Shown in pieces: positions 25,148-33,364 of a stretch of DNA of 64,000 nt. The first letter of the stretch is position 1; the number at the start of each line of letters is the position of its first letter. A model generated the notes under the pieces. It made no database searches, was not told where the DNA came from, and saw only the letters and a list, made by a program, of their open reading frames with translations. The stretch is from CAKSXP01 sp964609305 (GTDB taxonomy: Bacteria > Bacillota > Clostridia > Oscillospirales > Oscillospiraceae). The stretch lies in the NCBI GenBank assembly GCA_964609305.1, contig CAZSRK010000003.1, positions 12,700-76,699 on the forward strand. The letters are read 5' to 3'. The position numbers and the translations under genes were made by a program.

Positions 25148-26059
25148 CTATATATCGAGTATTCCCATTATCACGATACCGGCCACGACGGTGGTTATGG
25201 ACAGATAGTGCTTGAGCGAAAGCTTTTCCTTAAGGAATATCCGGCTCCAAAGCACAGAGGCTACGCAGTACGACGAGATTATCGGCGCTGCGAATGCGAC
25301 ATGCTCGGTGTCCGCAAGCGCGTAGATATAGAAGAACTGGCCGATCGTTTCGAAGATGGCGCCGGTGTATTTTGGCGCTTCCTGACGCGGCAGGAGCTTC
25401 TGCCTCTTTATCCTAACGACATAGACAAGGCAGATGATGCCAACGACAAAAAACGTCAGCTCATAGGCCACGTTGGCCGCGTCCTCGTCGAGAGTCTCCA
25501 GAACGCGGCTGTCAGCGAAGGTGCCCAGCGCGTCGAGGAGGCAGTATATGATAGGTATGATTATTGCAACCCAGCTCTTGGCATAATGGTAGTTTGAAGC
25601 GTCCTGCCGCGCGCGGCGCAGCTCTTCATCCTCCCTGGCTTCGGTAATGCCGAGGCAGACTACGCCGATGCAGCAAAGCGCGACGGCTACCAGAGCCAGC
25701 GGGGGCGGATCGTCCCCGACGCCGACGGTTATAAGAGTCAGGACCGCCACTATGGCTCCCGAGCTGTTGCATATTGGCGAGGATATCGAAAGCTCAATAT
25801 ACCTCAGCCCGAAATAGCCTATCGCCATGGAGGCTATGTACAGCATCGATACCGGCAGATATGTAAGCAGCACCGAACCTGTTATCTCAACGCCGCCGAT
25901 GAAGATCTCCCAGGCTGCGTGCAGACCCATGACGATGCCCACCGCGGTAACCATCTTGAGGTGGCTGTACCTGTCTGTCGCGTCGCGGCAGCCTATCTTT
26001 GAAAAAAGGTCGGAGCCGCTCCAGCATAGAAGTGCGATCAGTGCAAACCAAAACCACAT
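25148..26059 (-). CDS. DMT-superfamily (EamA-like) transporter
   Basis: 303 residues with ten hydrophobic segments in two related halves, the drug/metabolite transporter layout. The first half opens with WFWFALIALLCWSGSDLFSKIG, and the second ends with a four-helix bundle including SSYCVASVLWSRIFLKEKLS, a typical EamA segment. The start is ATG 26059 after AAGAAAAGGA; the open frame extends much further upstream but only as antisense to the acetyltransferase gene. Promoter at 26107-26135. Cargo not predictable. Confidence 0.83.
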   Translation of the reverse strand: MWFWFALIALLCWSGSDLFSKIGCRDATDRYSHLKMVTAVGIVMGLHAAWEIFIGGVEITGSVLLTYLPVSMLYIASMAIGYFGLRYIELSISSPICNSSGAIVAVLTLITVGVGDDPPPLALVAVALCCIGVVCLGITEAREDEELRRARQDASNYHYAKSWVAIIIPIIYCLLDALGTFADSRVLETLDEDAANVAYELTFFVVGIICLVYVVRIKRQKLLPRQEAPKYTGAIFETIGQFFYIYALADTEHVAFAAPIISSYCVASVLWSRIFLKEKLSLKHYLSITTVVAGIVIMGILDI

Positions 26060-26106
26060 TGTCCTTTTCTTCCTCTCAAATCTCTTTTTTATAAATGAAC
26101 GCGACA

Positions 26107-26135
26107 ATATTACCTGATTTTGTGCTGTTTGTAAA
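26107..26135 (-). promoter_or_regulatory. promoter of the DMT transporter gene
   Basis: On the minus strand TTTACA (26135-26130), 17 bases, TAATAT (26112-26107), about 48 bases before the start codon. Confidence 0.6.
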
Positions 26136-26242
26136 CACAAAATATGACTGTTTCCGGTCGTAAACCCCTCTATGCCGGTATCTTGTAATGGACTTTGCGC
26201 CTCCCGCATGATAGAATATATCGGATTTAAGGAGGCGTTGGC

Positions 26243-26734
26243 ATGGTAATACGGGAAGGCAGGATCTCGGATCTTGAGCAGCTCACCGAGATATATAATT
26301 ATGAAGTCATAAACGGCGTTGCGACTCTGGATCTTCGGGAAAAAACGCTCGATGAACGACGGGAATGGTTTTTTAGCCACAACGTGGACAACCATCCTCT
26401 CATCGTCTGTGAGACTGACGGACGCGTCGCGGGCTATGCCACGCTGTCGCCCTACCGCGAGAAGGAGGCGTACAGTTCTACGGTCGAGCTGTCTATTTAC
26501 GTTGGACATGAGTTCAGGCACCGCGGGATCGCTACGCGTCTTATGGCGGAGATACTCGACATGGCCCGAAAGGATGAGCGTACGCATAATGTCGTGTCTG
26601 TAATCACCGGAGGAAACGAGGCCAGCGTCAAGCTGCACGACAAGTTTGGATTTACCTTCTGCGGCACTATACCGGAGGTAGGTGCCAAATTCGGTAGGAT
26701 GCTGGACATAGATAACTTCTGCCTTATAGTATGA
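26243..26734 (+). CDS. GNAT acetyltransferase (phosphinothricin acetyltransferase type)
   Basis: 163 residues. An N-acetyltransferase fold of the PAT/bar branch: IREGRISDLEQLTEIYNYEV at the start, VELSIYVGHEFRHRGIATRL (the acetyl-CoA pyrophosphate loop, R-H-R-G-I-A) in the middle, and VITGGNEASVKLHDKFGF near the end. Relatives acetylate phosphinothricin, methionine sulfoximine or free amino acids. ATG 26243 follows AAGGAGG. The ribosomal GTPase-nuclease gene begins 25 bases downstream on the same strand with its own ribosome site, so they probably share a transcript; no functional link is obvious. Confidence 0.87.
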   Translation: MVIREGRISDLEQLTEIYNYEVINGVATLDLREKTLDERREWFFSHNVDNHPLIVCETDGRVAGYATLSPYREKEAYSSTVELSIYVGHEFRHRGIATRLMAEILDMARKDERTHNVVSVITGGNEASVKLHDKFGFTFCGTIPEVGAKFGRMLDIDNFCLIV

Positions 26735-26759
26735 ACTTCCTGAAAGGAGGCGGCCGGTT

Positions 26760-29309
26760 CTGAAACGTACCGTCATCGGAATACTCGCCCACGTCGACGC
26801 GGGCAAGACAACACTGTCCGAGGCAATGCTCTATCTCTCAGGCGATATACGCAGGCTCGGACGTGTCGATCACGGCAGCGCGTTTCTGGACAACTTCGCG
26901 CTCGAGCGCGAGCGCGGCATAACTATCTTTTCAAAACAGGCAGTGCTGTCCCTGCCGGAGATGCAGGCAACCGTGCTTGACACGCCCGGGCATGTCGATT
27001 TCTCCCCCGAGATGGAAAGGACGCTTGACGTGCTCGATTGTGCGATCCTCGTTGTGAGCGCCCCCGCCGGAGTACAGAGCCATACTCTGACAGTGTGGCG
27101 CCTGCTGCGCCAGCGCCGGATCCCGACATTTCTGTTCATAAACAAAATGGACCAGCCAGGAGCCGATCGAAGCGTCGTTTTGCAGGAGCTGCAAAAGTGC
27201 TTTGGAGACGGCTTCATCGATATGCAACAGCCGGACTATGAGGCCGCCGCACTCTGCGATGAGAGCCTCCTTGATGAGTTTTTGGAGACGAATACTATCT
27301 CTTTCAGCTCTTTATCACAGGCTGTTTATCGTAATAAGATATTTCCGTGCTGGTTTGGCAGTGCGCTCAAGCTCGAAGGAGTCGGGGAATTCCTGCAAGG
27401 ACTTCAGGAAATTGCTCCGGAATCTCCTGACATGGGTCCTTTTTCGGCAAAGGTGTTCAAAATATCCCGCGACGAACAGGGCGTGCGCATGAGCCACCTT
27501 AAGGTCACGGGAGGCATCCTCCGCGTCAGAGACACTCTCTCCGGAAGTGACTGGGAGGAAAAGGTCACGCAGCTTCGTGTGTACTCCGGAGCAAAATACA
27601 AAACTGTCGACAGCGCCGCTGCCGGACAGGTCGTTGCAGCAGTCGGACTGAGCAGGACCGCACCCGGGATGGCTCTGGGTGCACAGCCGCAGTCCGCAGG
27701 CTTCCGGCTTGAGCCGGTGCTGACCTATGGTGTGATACTGCCGGCAGGATACGACGCATACAGGGCGCTGACATTTTTCCGCCAGCTCGAGGATGAGGAG
27801 CCGCAGCTTCACGTCGCATGGAACGAGCGGGCGCAGGAGATCAGCGTGCGGCTCATGGGCCCCGTACAGCTCGAGATATTGCAGGATATGCTGCGCACGC
27901 GCTTCGGGCTCGAGGTCGGTTTCGGCCCGGGCAGCATACTCTATCGTGAGACCATCGCAGAGCCTGTCGAGGGCGTCGGCCACTACGAACCGCTTATGCA
28001 TTATGCGGAGGTACATCTTCTCATGGAACCGGCCGGGCGCGGCAGTGGTCTGCATCTAGCGTCTGCCTGCCCGGAGGACGAGCTGGACAGGAACTGGCAG
28101 AGGCTCATTTTGACACACCTGCGGGAAAAACAGCATCTCGGCGTGCTCACCGGTTCGCCCATCACCGATATGACGATAACACTCATGTCTGGCAGAGCGC
28201 ATCAAAAGCATACTGAAGGCGGAGATTTCCGCCAGGCAACCTACCGCGCCGTCCGCCAGGGGCTGATGTCGGCGCGGAGCATACTGCTCGAGCCCTGGTA
28301 TGATTTCCGTCTGGAGCTGCCGCAGGCAAACGTCGGGCGTGCGATGACGGATCTTCAGCGCATGGGCACAAAATTCTCCTCACCAGAGATTGATGGCGAT
28401 ACTTCTATCCTGACAGGCTCGGCTTCAGTCTCCGCAATACGGGATTATCCACAGGAAGTGACCGCGTATACCCGAGGGCTTGGACATCTCTCGCTCAACT
28501 TCAGGGGATATGAGCCCTGCCCCGACCAGGAGGCGGTCGTAAAAGAGTTTGGCTATGACCCGCGCGCCGATACGGAAAACACACCGGACAGCGTGTTCTG
28601 CGACCACGGCGCGAGCGTAAATGTCAGTTGGGACGAGGTGCCAAAGCATATGCATCTGCCGTCCGTGCTGGAACCGGAACCACCGGAGCCTCCGACTCAG
28701 GAGATGGCCGGAAGGTATATCAGCACGCTCGCAAGCGATAAGGAGCTGATGCGTATATTCGAGCGCACCTATGGCCCCATACGGCGCGAGCGCGTAACGG
28801 CGATGCATACGCCGCGGGCAAGGACGCAGGAGAGGCAGGCCCGGCCCTATAAGGGCGCGGCGCGCGACAGTGGCCCCGAGTATGTCCTCGTCGACGGCTA
28901 CAACATCATTTTCGCCTGGGACGAGCTGAAAAAGCTCGCGGAGACGAGCCTTGATCTCGCAAGGTCGCGCCTTATCGACAGGCTGCGCAATTATCAGGGT
29001 TTCCGCCGCTGCCACGTCATTCTCGTTTTTGACGCATACAAGGTCAAAGGCGGTGTTGGCTCGGTCGAGAGCTGGGGCGATTTTTCCATCGTCTACACCA
29101 GGGAGGCGGAGACCGCGGATATGTATATAGAAAAGGTTACAAGCCAGCTAGGGAAAAACCATAAAGTACGCGTTGCCACCTCAGACGGTCTGGAACAGCT
29201 CATCATCCTCAGCCACGGAGCGCTGCGCATCTCCGCCTCAAATTTTGAGAAGGAGGTCTGTATGGTTGAGGAGGCCATCAGGGATTTTTTAAGAAATCAG
29301 AATGCATAA
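26760..29309 (+). CDS. TetM-like ribosomal GTPase fused to a Rae1/YacP-type NYN ribonuclease
   Basis: About 849 residues. Residues 1-690 are an EF-G-like factor closest to the TetM/TetO ribosomal-protection group: G1 AHVDAGKTT (10-18), G2 ERGITI, G3 DTPGHVDF, G4 NKMD, then domains II-V. Residues 707-849 are a NYN domain of the YacP/Rae1 type: LVDGYNIIFAW, LVFDAYKV, TREAETADMYIEK and VATSDGLEQ supply the conserved acidic residues. Rae1 is an endoribonuclease that cuts mRNA in the ribosomal A site, the site TetM-like factors also visit. The only start in frame with G1 that has a ribosome site is CTG 26760, nine bases after AAAGGAGG. Tetracycline resistance is possible but not shown. Confidence 0.88.
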   Translation: MKRTVIGILAHVDAGKTTLSEAMLYLSGDIRRLGRVDHGSAFLDNFALERERGITIFSKQAVLSLPEMQATVLDTPGHVDFSPEMERTLDVLDCAILVVSAPAGVQSHTLTVWRLLRQRRIPTFLFINKMDQPGADRSVVLQELQKCFGDGFIDMQQPDYEAAALCDESLLDEFLETNTISFSSLSQAVYRNKIFPCWFGSALKLEGVGEFLQGLQEIAPESPDMGPFSAKVFKISRDEQGVRMSHLKVTGGILRVRDTLSGSDWEEKVTQLRVYSGAKYKTVDSAAAGQVVAAVGLSRTAPGMALGAQPQSAGFRLEPVLTYGVILPAGYDAYRALTFFRQLEDEEPQLHVAWNERAQEISVRLMGPVQLEILQDMLRTRFGLEVGFGPGSILYRETIAEPVEGVGHYEPLMHYAEVHLLMEPAGRGSGLHLASACPEDELDRNWQRLILTHLREKQHLGVLTGSPITDMTITLMSGRAHQKHTEGGDFRQATYRAVRQGLMSARSILLEPWYDFRLELPQANVGRAMTDLQRMGTKFSSPEIDGDTSILTGSASVSAIRDYPQEVTAYTRGLGHLSLNFRGYEPCPDQEAVVKEFGYDPRADTENTPDSVFCDHGASVNVSWDEVPKHMHLPSVLEPEPPEPPTQEMAGRYISTLASDKELMRIFERTYGPIRRERVTAMHTPRARTQERQARPYKGAARDSGPEYVLVDGYNIIFAWDELKKLAETSLDLARSRLIDRLRNYQGFRRCHVILVFDAYKVKGGVGSVESWGDFSIVYTREAETADMYIEKVTSQLGKNHKVRVATSDGLEQLIILSHGALRISASNFEKEVCMVEEAIRDFLRNQNA

Positions 29310-29342
29310 TACCGGGAAATGGCGCGCCTTTGGCAAAAATTC

Positions 29343-29398
29343 AGCACTCCAAGTGCCGGACGGTACAGACGTACCGTCCGGCGCTCGGGGTGCTTTTC
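29343..29398. terminator. bidirectional terminator with nested stems
   Basis: The inner stem GCCGGACGGTAC/GTACCGTCCGGC (29355-29382) is perfect; an outer stem AGCACTCC/GGGGTGCT adds to it and TTTT follows. It separates the convergent GTPase-nuclease and Cys-rich genes. Confidence 0.85.
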
Positions 29399-29444
29399 AA
29401 TGTCATCCGCGCCGTTTTAAAATGCCTGTCTGTGACGCGATGTA

Positions 29445-29705
29445 TCAGCGGCCGCGGGCCAGGCCGGATATATCCTCCCAACGGGACAGGATGTAGTCAT
29501 AGCCTGAGGGAGAGTGTGGCAGGGTGCAGTCGGAGCAGTCCTTTGTTCCGTCCGCGGTCAGACGGAAATTCCCTCCGCATTCGCTGCCAAGCGTATAAAG
29601 TGGGCAGAAGCAGAAAAGGCAGTTGAAGCTGTCGGGGTCCAAGCCTTTGTGGCAGGGGAAATATTCACATTCCCGGTTGCACAAAAAACGGTAACTGTTT
29701 TCCAT
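29445..29705 (-). CDS. cysteine-rich small domain protein
   Basis: 86 residues with ten cysteines in a spaced pattern (FLCNRECEYFPCHKG, CLFCFCPLY, ECGG, CSDCTLPH), matching the cysteine-rich small domain family, whose members probably bind metal. No catalytic motif is known. It ends with a Arg-rich GLARGR. Start ATG 29705; only three bases follow the mntP stop, so it is co-transcribed with the manganese exporter. A metal-related role is suggested by residue content and context only. Confidence 0.75.
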   Translation of the reverse strand: MENSYRFLCNRECEYFPCHKGLDPDSFNCLFCFCPLYTLGSECGGNFRLTADGTKDCSDCTLPHSPSGYDYILSRWEDISGLARGR

Positions 29706-29708
29706 AAC

Positions 29709-30293
29709 TCAAAATGATATAATCCCAAGCTGTTCGAGAAGTATCTTCAGTCCGATAAGTATAAGGATCACACCGCCGAGAGCCTGAGATATGCGGCGAA
29801 ACCGCGCGCCAAAGCGGTTGCCGATCACAACGCCGCAGAAAGCCAGGACAAAGGTCACAAGGCCTATGGTGCCGATGGACAGCCAGATGCTCATCCCGGG
29901 CAGAAGCGCAAGAGTGACGCCAACGGCCAGCGCGTCAATGCTTGTTGCGATGGCAAGCAGGGTCAGCTCCGCAAAAAACGCCCTGCTGGAGCCTGAGCCA
30001 TCCTCAGCGTCCTCATCGCCGCCGGCTATGGCGTCCCACAGCATTTTGCGGCCTATGAATGCCAGCAGCATGAAAGCTATCCAATGGTCAAAGTTGTTTA
30101 TGTATTTCTGGAACTGCGTCCCGAGAAGCCAGCCGATAAGCGGCATCAAAGCCTGGAACCCGCCGAAAAACAGCGCGATGAAAAAGGATTTGCGGTAATC
30201 TATCCTTTTCATATTCATCCCCTTGCAGATGGCGACTGCAAAAGCGTCCATTGCAAGGCCGGCCGCTACAAGCAAAAGCTCGAAAAAACTCAT
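29709..30293 (-). CDS. mntP: manganese efflux pump MntP
   Basis: 194 residues, six membrane segments. The family marks are AAGLAMDAFAVAICKGM in segment 1 and ATSIDALAVGVTLALL in segment 4, each with the metal-binding Asp. It expels Mn2+ across the cell membrane and so limits manganese toxicity. ATG 30293 follows CGGAGGAC. No yybP-ykoY manganese riboswitch is possible in the 44-base gap upstream, so any such control must lie further up the operon. Followed at once by the Cys-rich protein. Confidence 0.93.
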   Translation of the reverse strand: MSFFELLLVAAGLAMDAFAVAICKGMNMKRIDYRKSFFIALFFGGFQALMPLIGWLLGTQFQKYINNFDHWIAFMLLAFIGRKMLWDAIAGGDEDAEDGSGSSRAFFAELTLLAIATSIDALAVGVTLALLPGMSIWLSIGTIGLVTFVLAFCGVVIGNRFGARFRRISQALGGVILILIGLKILLEQLGIISF

Positions 30294-30337
30294 CTCTGTC
30301 CTCCGTTAACACGTAGTTTTTTATCCGCTTTTATATT

Positions 30338-31171
30338 CTATTTGCGGGAAAATACATGTATTCTAAAGTCCGCCGTGACGTTCAGCCCATCCACCGCGGA
30401 AAGCCTCTGCGTGCCCTCGCGCGGGGTCTTCCAGTAGTACGGCGTCATCCGGAACAGGTCGGCAAGCAAGCCGGCGTCAAGCTCCATGGAAAAGGACAAC
30501 GGGACGACGCGCACATACTCAAAGCCCTCGTAGGGGATGTTTTCTTCCGTGTTCAGATACGGTTCGTCATAAAGCACCTGCTTGAGCTCCCAGAGATGCC
30601 TTGGAGCGGGCACGACATAGATAAAGTATCCGCCGGCCTGGATAATACGTCTGAACTCGTCGAGCGCAAGCGGCGAAAAACAGTTGATCAGCATGTCCGC
30701 GCACCCGTCTGCCAGCGGAAGATGATACACCGAGGCAAGGGCAAACTGCCCCTCGCGGCAGCGTTTTGCCGCCTTTTTGAGCGATGGCCTGGACAGGTCG
30801 ATCCCGGCAAGGCTCGGGACCTTTCCGGAGCTTTCAAGCGAGGTGAAAATATGCTCGGAGTAATATCCCTCGCCGCAGCCGGAATCAATCACACATGGCC
30901 TGTCCGGCGTCAGTTCGACACATAATGCGCACAGGGCCTCGGCCAGCGGGGCATAGCTGCCGCTGGAGAGAAAGCGGTTTCGGGCAAGAGACATCTCCGC
31001 ATCGTCACCGGGCTTTTGGGAATGCTTGCGATTGGCGGGCAGAAGGTTTGCATAACCCTCTTTTGCGATGTCGAAGCTGTGCCGCGCAGGGCATTTGCAG
31101 GCCCCGCCCGAGACGGCGAGCGGGGCGCTGCAGACGGGGCAGCGCAGCAGGAGCCTGCTACCCTCAATCAT
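30338..31171 (-). CDS. 23S rRNA guanine-N1 methyltransferase (RlmA family)
   Basis: 277 residues. N-terminal zinc knuckle CPVCSAPL ... CKCPARHSFD (C-x2-C, C-x-C, H), then NLLPANRKHS, an SAM-binding Rossmann motif VIDSGCGEGYYSEH, and INCFSPLALDEFRRI. This is the RlmA(I)/RlmA(II) plan; those enzymes methylate G745 or G748 in helix 35 of 23S rRNA, and RlmA(II) affects tylosin response. Which position is modified here cannot be read. The ATG at 31171 lies within the end of the cysteine synthase gene; TTG 31177 is the alternative. Followed 44 bases later by mntP. Confidence 0.85.
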   Translation of the reverse strand: MIEGSRLLLRCPVCSAPLAVSGGACKCPARHSFDIAKEGYANLLPANRKHSQKPGDDAEMSLARNRFLSSGSYAPLAEALCALCVELTPDRPCVIDSGCGEGYYSEHIFTSLESSGKVPSLAGIDLSRPSLKKAAKRCREGQFALASVYHLPLADGCADMLINCFSPLALDEFRRIIQAGGYFIYVVPAPRHLWELKQVLYDEPYLNTEENIPYEGFEYVRVVPLSFSMELDAGLLADLFRMTPYYWKTPREGTQRLSAVDGLNVTADFRIHVFSRK

Positions 31172-32101
31172 TTTCAAAAAGCGGGGTGCTGAAATATCTT
31201 TCGGCCGTATCGGGCAGAATGGTGACGACGGTTTTGCCCGGGCCGAGCTTTGCGGCCAGTTTGAGCGCCGCGGCGACGTTGGTGCCGCTGGAGATGCCGC
31301 ACATGAGGCCCTCCTGCCGTGCGAGCTGCTTTGCCGTATTTATAGCCTCGTCGTCGGAGACGATGTAGATATCGTCGTATATCCGGGTGTTGAGATTTTC
31401 GGGTACCAGGCCGTCGCCGATACCCATTTGCAGATGGGTGCCGATGCTGCCGCCGGAGAGTATGGCGGCGTTCTCCGGTTCTACTGCCCAGATGATCATG
31501 TCCGGGTTGCGCTCTTTGAGCACTTCTCCTATTCCGGATATTGTTCCTCCTGTGCCTATGCCGGAGCAGAAGCCGTGGATAGGGCCGGCAACCTGATCCA
31601 GAATCTCAAGCGCGGTGTGGTTTTTGTGCGCGAGCGGGTTGTTCGGGTTTGAAAACTGCTCTGGCACGAAAACGCGCGGATCCTCCTTTGCCATCCGCAG
31701 CGCGGTGTTCAGGCACTCCTCAATGCAGTCGCCGATGTTTCCGGCGTCGTGGATAAGTATGAGCTCGGCACCGTAGTGCTTGACGAGCAGGCGGCGCTCC
31801 TGACTGACGGAATCCGGCATTATTATTATGGTCCTGTATCCCCGCACGGCGCCAACAAGGGCTAGGCCGATGCCCTGGTTTCCGCTGGTCGGCTCAACTA
31901 TTCTATTATGGTGTCAGGCTTTATGACGCCGGCTTTCTCACCGGCTAGGATCATATTAAGAGCAGTGCGCGTTTTGATAGATCCGCCGACGTTGAGCCCC
32001 TCATATTTGACAAGCACATCGGCGCAGCCTTCTGGTGCCATGCGGGACAGCCGGATCATCGGCATGTGCCCGACGGCCTCGAGGACGTTGTTGAAGATCA
32101 T
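31164..32101 (-). pseudogene. cysteine synthase (CysK family), frameshifted
   Basis: ATG 32101, after AGAGAGGGAT, starts a good N-terminus including VGGSIKTRTALNMI, where K is the PLP lysine. That frame stops at 31898 just after KPDTIIE. The family's next residues, PTSGNQGIGLAL, appear in another frame immediately beyond, and the protein then runs cleanly to GTGGTISGIGEV, the CGISSG motif and the end at 31164. The sequence GACACCATAATAGAATAGTT contains an apparent eight-base excess, partly a repeat of ATA, which shifts the frame. Repaired length would be about 310 residues, normal for PLP-dependent cysteine synthase (O-acetylserine to cysteine). As read, neither piece can be active. Confidence 0.85.
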
Positions 32102-32141
32102 ATATTCTATCCCTCTCTATTTAATACACAGTATAAACGTT

Positions 32142-32170
32142 AGTTTATCACAGCTGGGTTCGCATTACAA
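32142..32170 (-). promoter_or_regulatory. promoter of the cysteine synthase unit
   Basis: On the minus strand TTGTAA (32170-32165), 17 bases, TAAACT (32147-32142) with an extended TG. Confidence 0.55.
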
Positions 32171-32255
32171 GAAAACTTTATTTTCCCCTTTTAATTTATG
32201 CAGCCGCACGCGCCGTCGTGTCCGGCTCCCGAACAAGAGATACGGCATTAAAAAA

Positions 32256-32278
32256 CCGGGCGCTTTTTAAGCGCCCGG
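32256..32278 (-). terminator. intrinsic terminator of the sugar ABC operon
   Basis: CCGGGCGCTT and AAGCGCCCGG, three-base loop, followed on the minus strand by TTTTTTAA. It lies 24 bases past the binding-protein stop. Confidence 0.9.
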
Positions 32279-32301
32279 GTGAGTTGGTATGAGAGGGGAG
32301 A

Positions 32302-33267
32302 TCAGAATTCGCCCTCATATTCATCGCAGTTCTCGCTTGTGACGAAGAGATAGTCGGCGGCAAAGAACCAGTTTTCGGGCTCCTCGCCGGACTGGCAGGT
32401 CTCGATAGCCTCGATGACCTTTGCGACGTTGTAGCTTGCCGGAAGGGCAAGCGTCTCAGTGGCCTTGCCGTCGCGGATGGCCTGGACCATCTCTATCATG
32501 CCCATCTGGGAGTAGACGTCGATTTCACCGGTCATGCCGGCCTCTTCTATGGCATTGACGCAGCCCATGGTCAGGTCATCGTCAAAGCCGATGCAGATGT
32601 CGATTTCATCGCCATAGGTGGCGATATAGGTTTCCATCGCGCTGTGGGCGGTGTCGCGGCTGGACATACAGTAGGTCGGGCCGACAAAGGTCCAGTTGGT
32701 GTCGGCGATGGCGTCGGTGAAGCCGCGGAGCTTATCCTGATAATCCTGCTGGGACTCGACGCCGGATACGCAAACCACAAGCTGCTCGGAATCCGCGCCG
32801 TACTTTTCGACCATGCGCTGGCCCTGCTCATAGGAAACCTGATACATATCGCTTCCGACAAAGCCGTAGACCTGGTCGCGGTACTCCTCAGCGATAGAGC
32901 ACATCATGAGGATGACAGGGATGCCCTTTTCGTTGGCCTCGGCGATATACATCGGGGAGAGGGCTGCGTCGCCGGCCCAGACGAGCAGAACGTCGGGATC
33001 CTGGGCCAGAAGCTGGGATACCTGCTCGGCCTGGAGCTCAAAATCGCCCTCAGCGGCGAGGTAGTTGAACTCCCAGCCCTTGTCGGCGCACTGCTCCTGA
33101 AGTTCGGTGCGCATGATGTTGGGGAAGGGCGCGATAGCGTCCGCTATGCAGGAGTATGCAACGGAATAGGTGTCGTCGTTCCCGCCTCCCGACAGGCCGC
33201 AGGAGCACATGGCAAAGAGCATTACCATAACGATAAGAACGGATATCATGCTTCTGAATCTTTTCAT
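32302..33267 (-). CDS. sugar-type ABC substrate-binding lipoprotein (CUT2)
   Basis: 321 residues. The signal peptide ends in a Cys-rich lipobox (MCSC, lipidated at Cys23), followed by a Gly/Asp linker and a periplasmic-binding-protein type I fold of the ribose group: LLAQDPDVLLVWAGD, YIAEANEKGIPVIL, the hinge VGSDMYQ and a long C-terminal lobe. It is the last gene of a four-gene importer operon, an unusual place since binding proteins are often first. ATG 33267 follows AAAGGATGAG. The ligand is not deducible; related operons take up ribose, xylose, autoinducer-2 or other small polar compounds. Confidence 0.87.
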   Translation of the reverse strand: MKRFRSMISVLIVMVMLFAMCSCGLSGGGNDDTYSVAYSCIADAIAPFPNIMRTELQEQCADKGWEFNYLAAEGDFELQAEQVSQLLAQDPDVLLVWAGDAALSPMYIAEANEKGIPVILMMCSIAEEYRDQVYGFVGSDMYQVSYEQGQRMVEKYGADSEQLVVCVSGVESQQDYQDKLRGFTDAIADTNWTFVGPTYCMSSRDTAHSAMETYIATYGDEIDICIGFDDDLTMGCVNAIEEAGMTGEIDVYSQMGMIEMVQAIRDGKATETLALPASYNVAKVIEAIETCQSGEEPENWFFAADYLFVTSENCDEYEGEF

Positions 33268-33364
33268 TTACTCTCATCCTTTCAGAGTTTTTGTTATTTT
33301 TATGCAGCCCATGTCCAGGGCTGGCATATACATAGGTTATTTACGGGACTAATGAAGCCGCAAA

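Noticed and set aside
26060..26806. N-terminal extension of the DMT transporter
   Set aside because: The extension is antisense to the acetyltransferase; ATG 26059 has the ribosome site and the first membrane helix.
26760..29309. Calling the GTPase a tetracycline-resistance gene
   Set aside because: The similarity is to the wider TetM-like group and the nuclease fusion points elsewhere; resistance is not shown by sequence.
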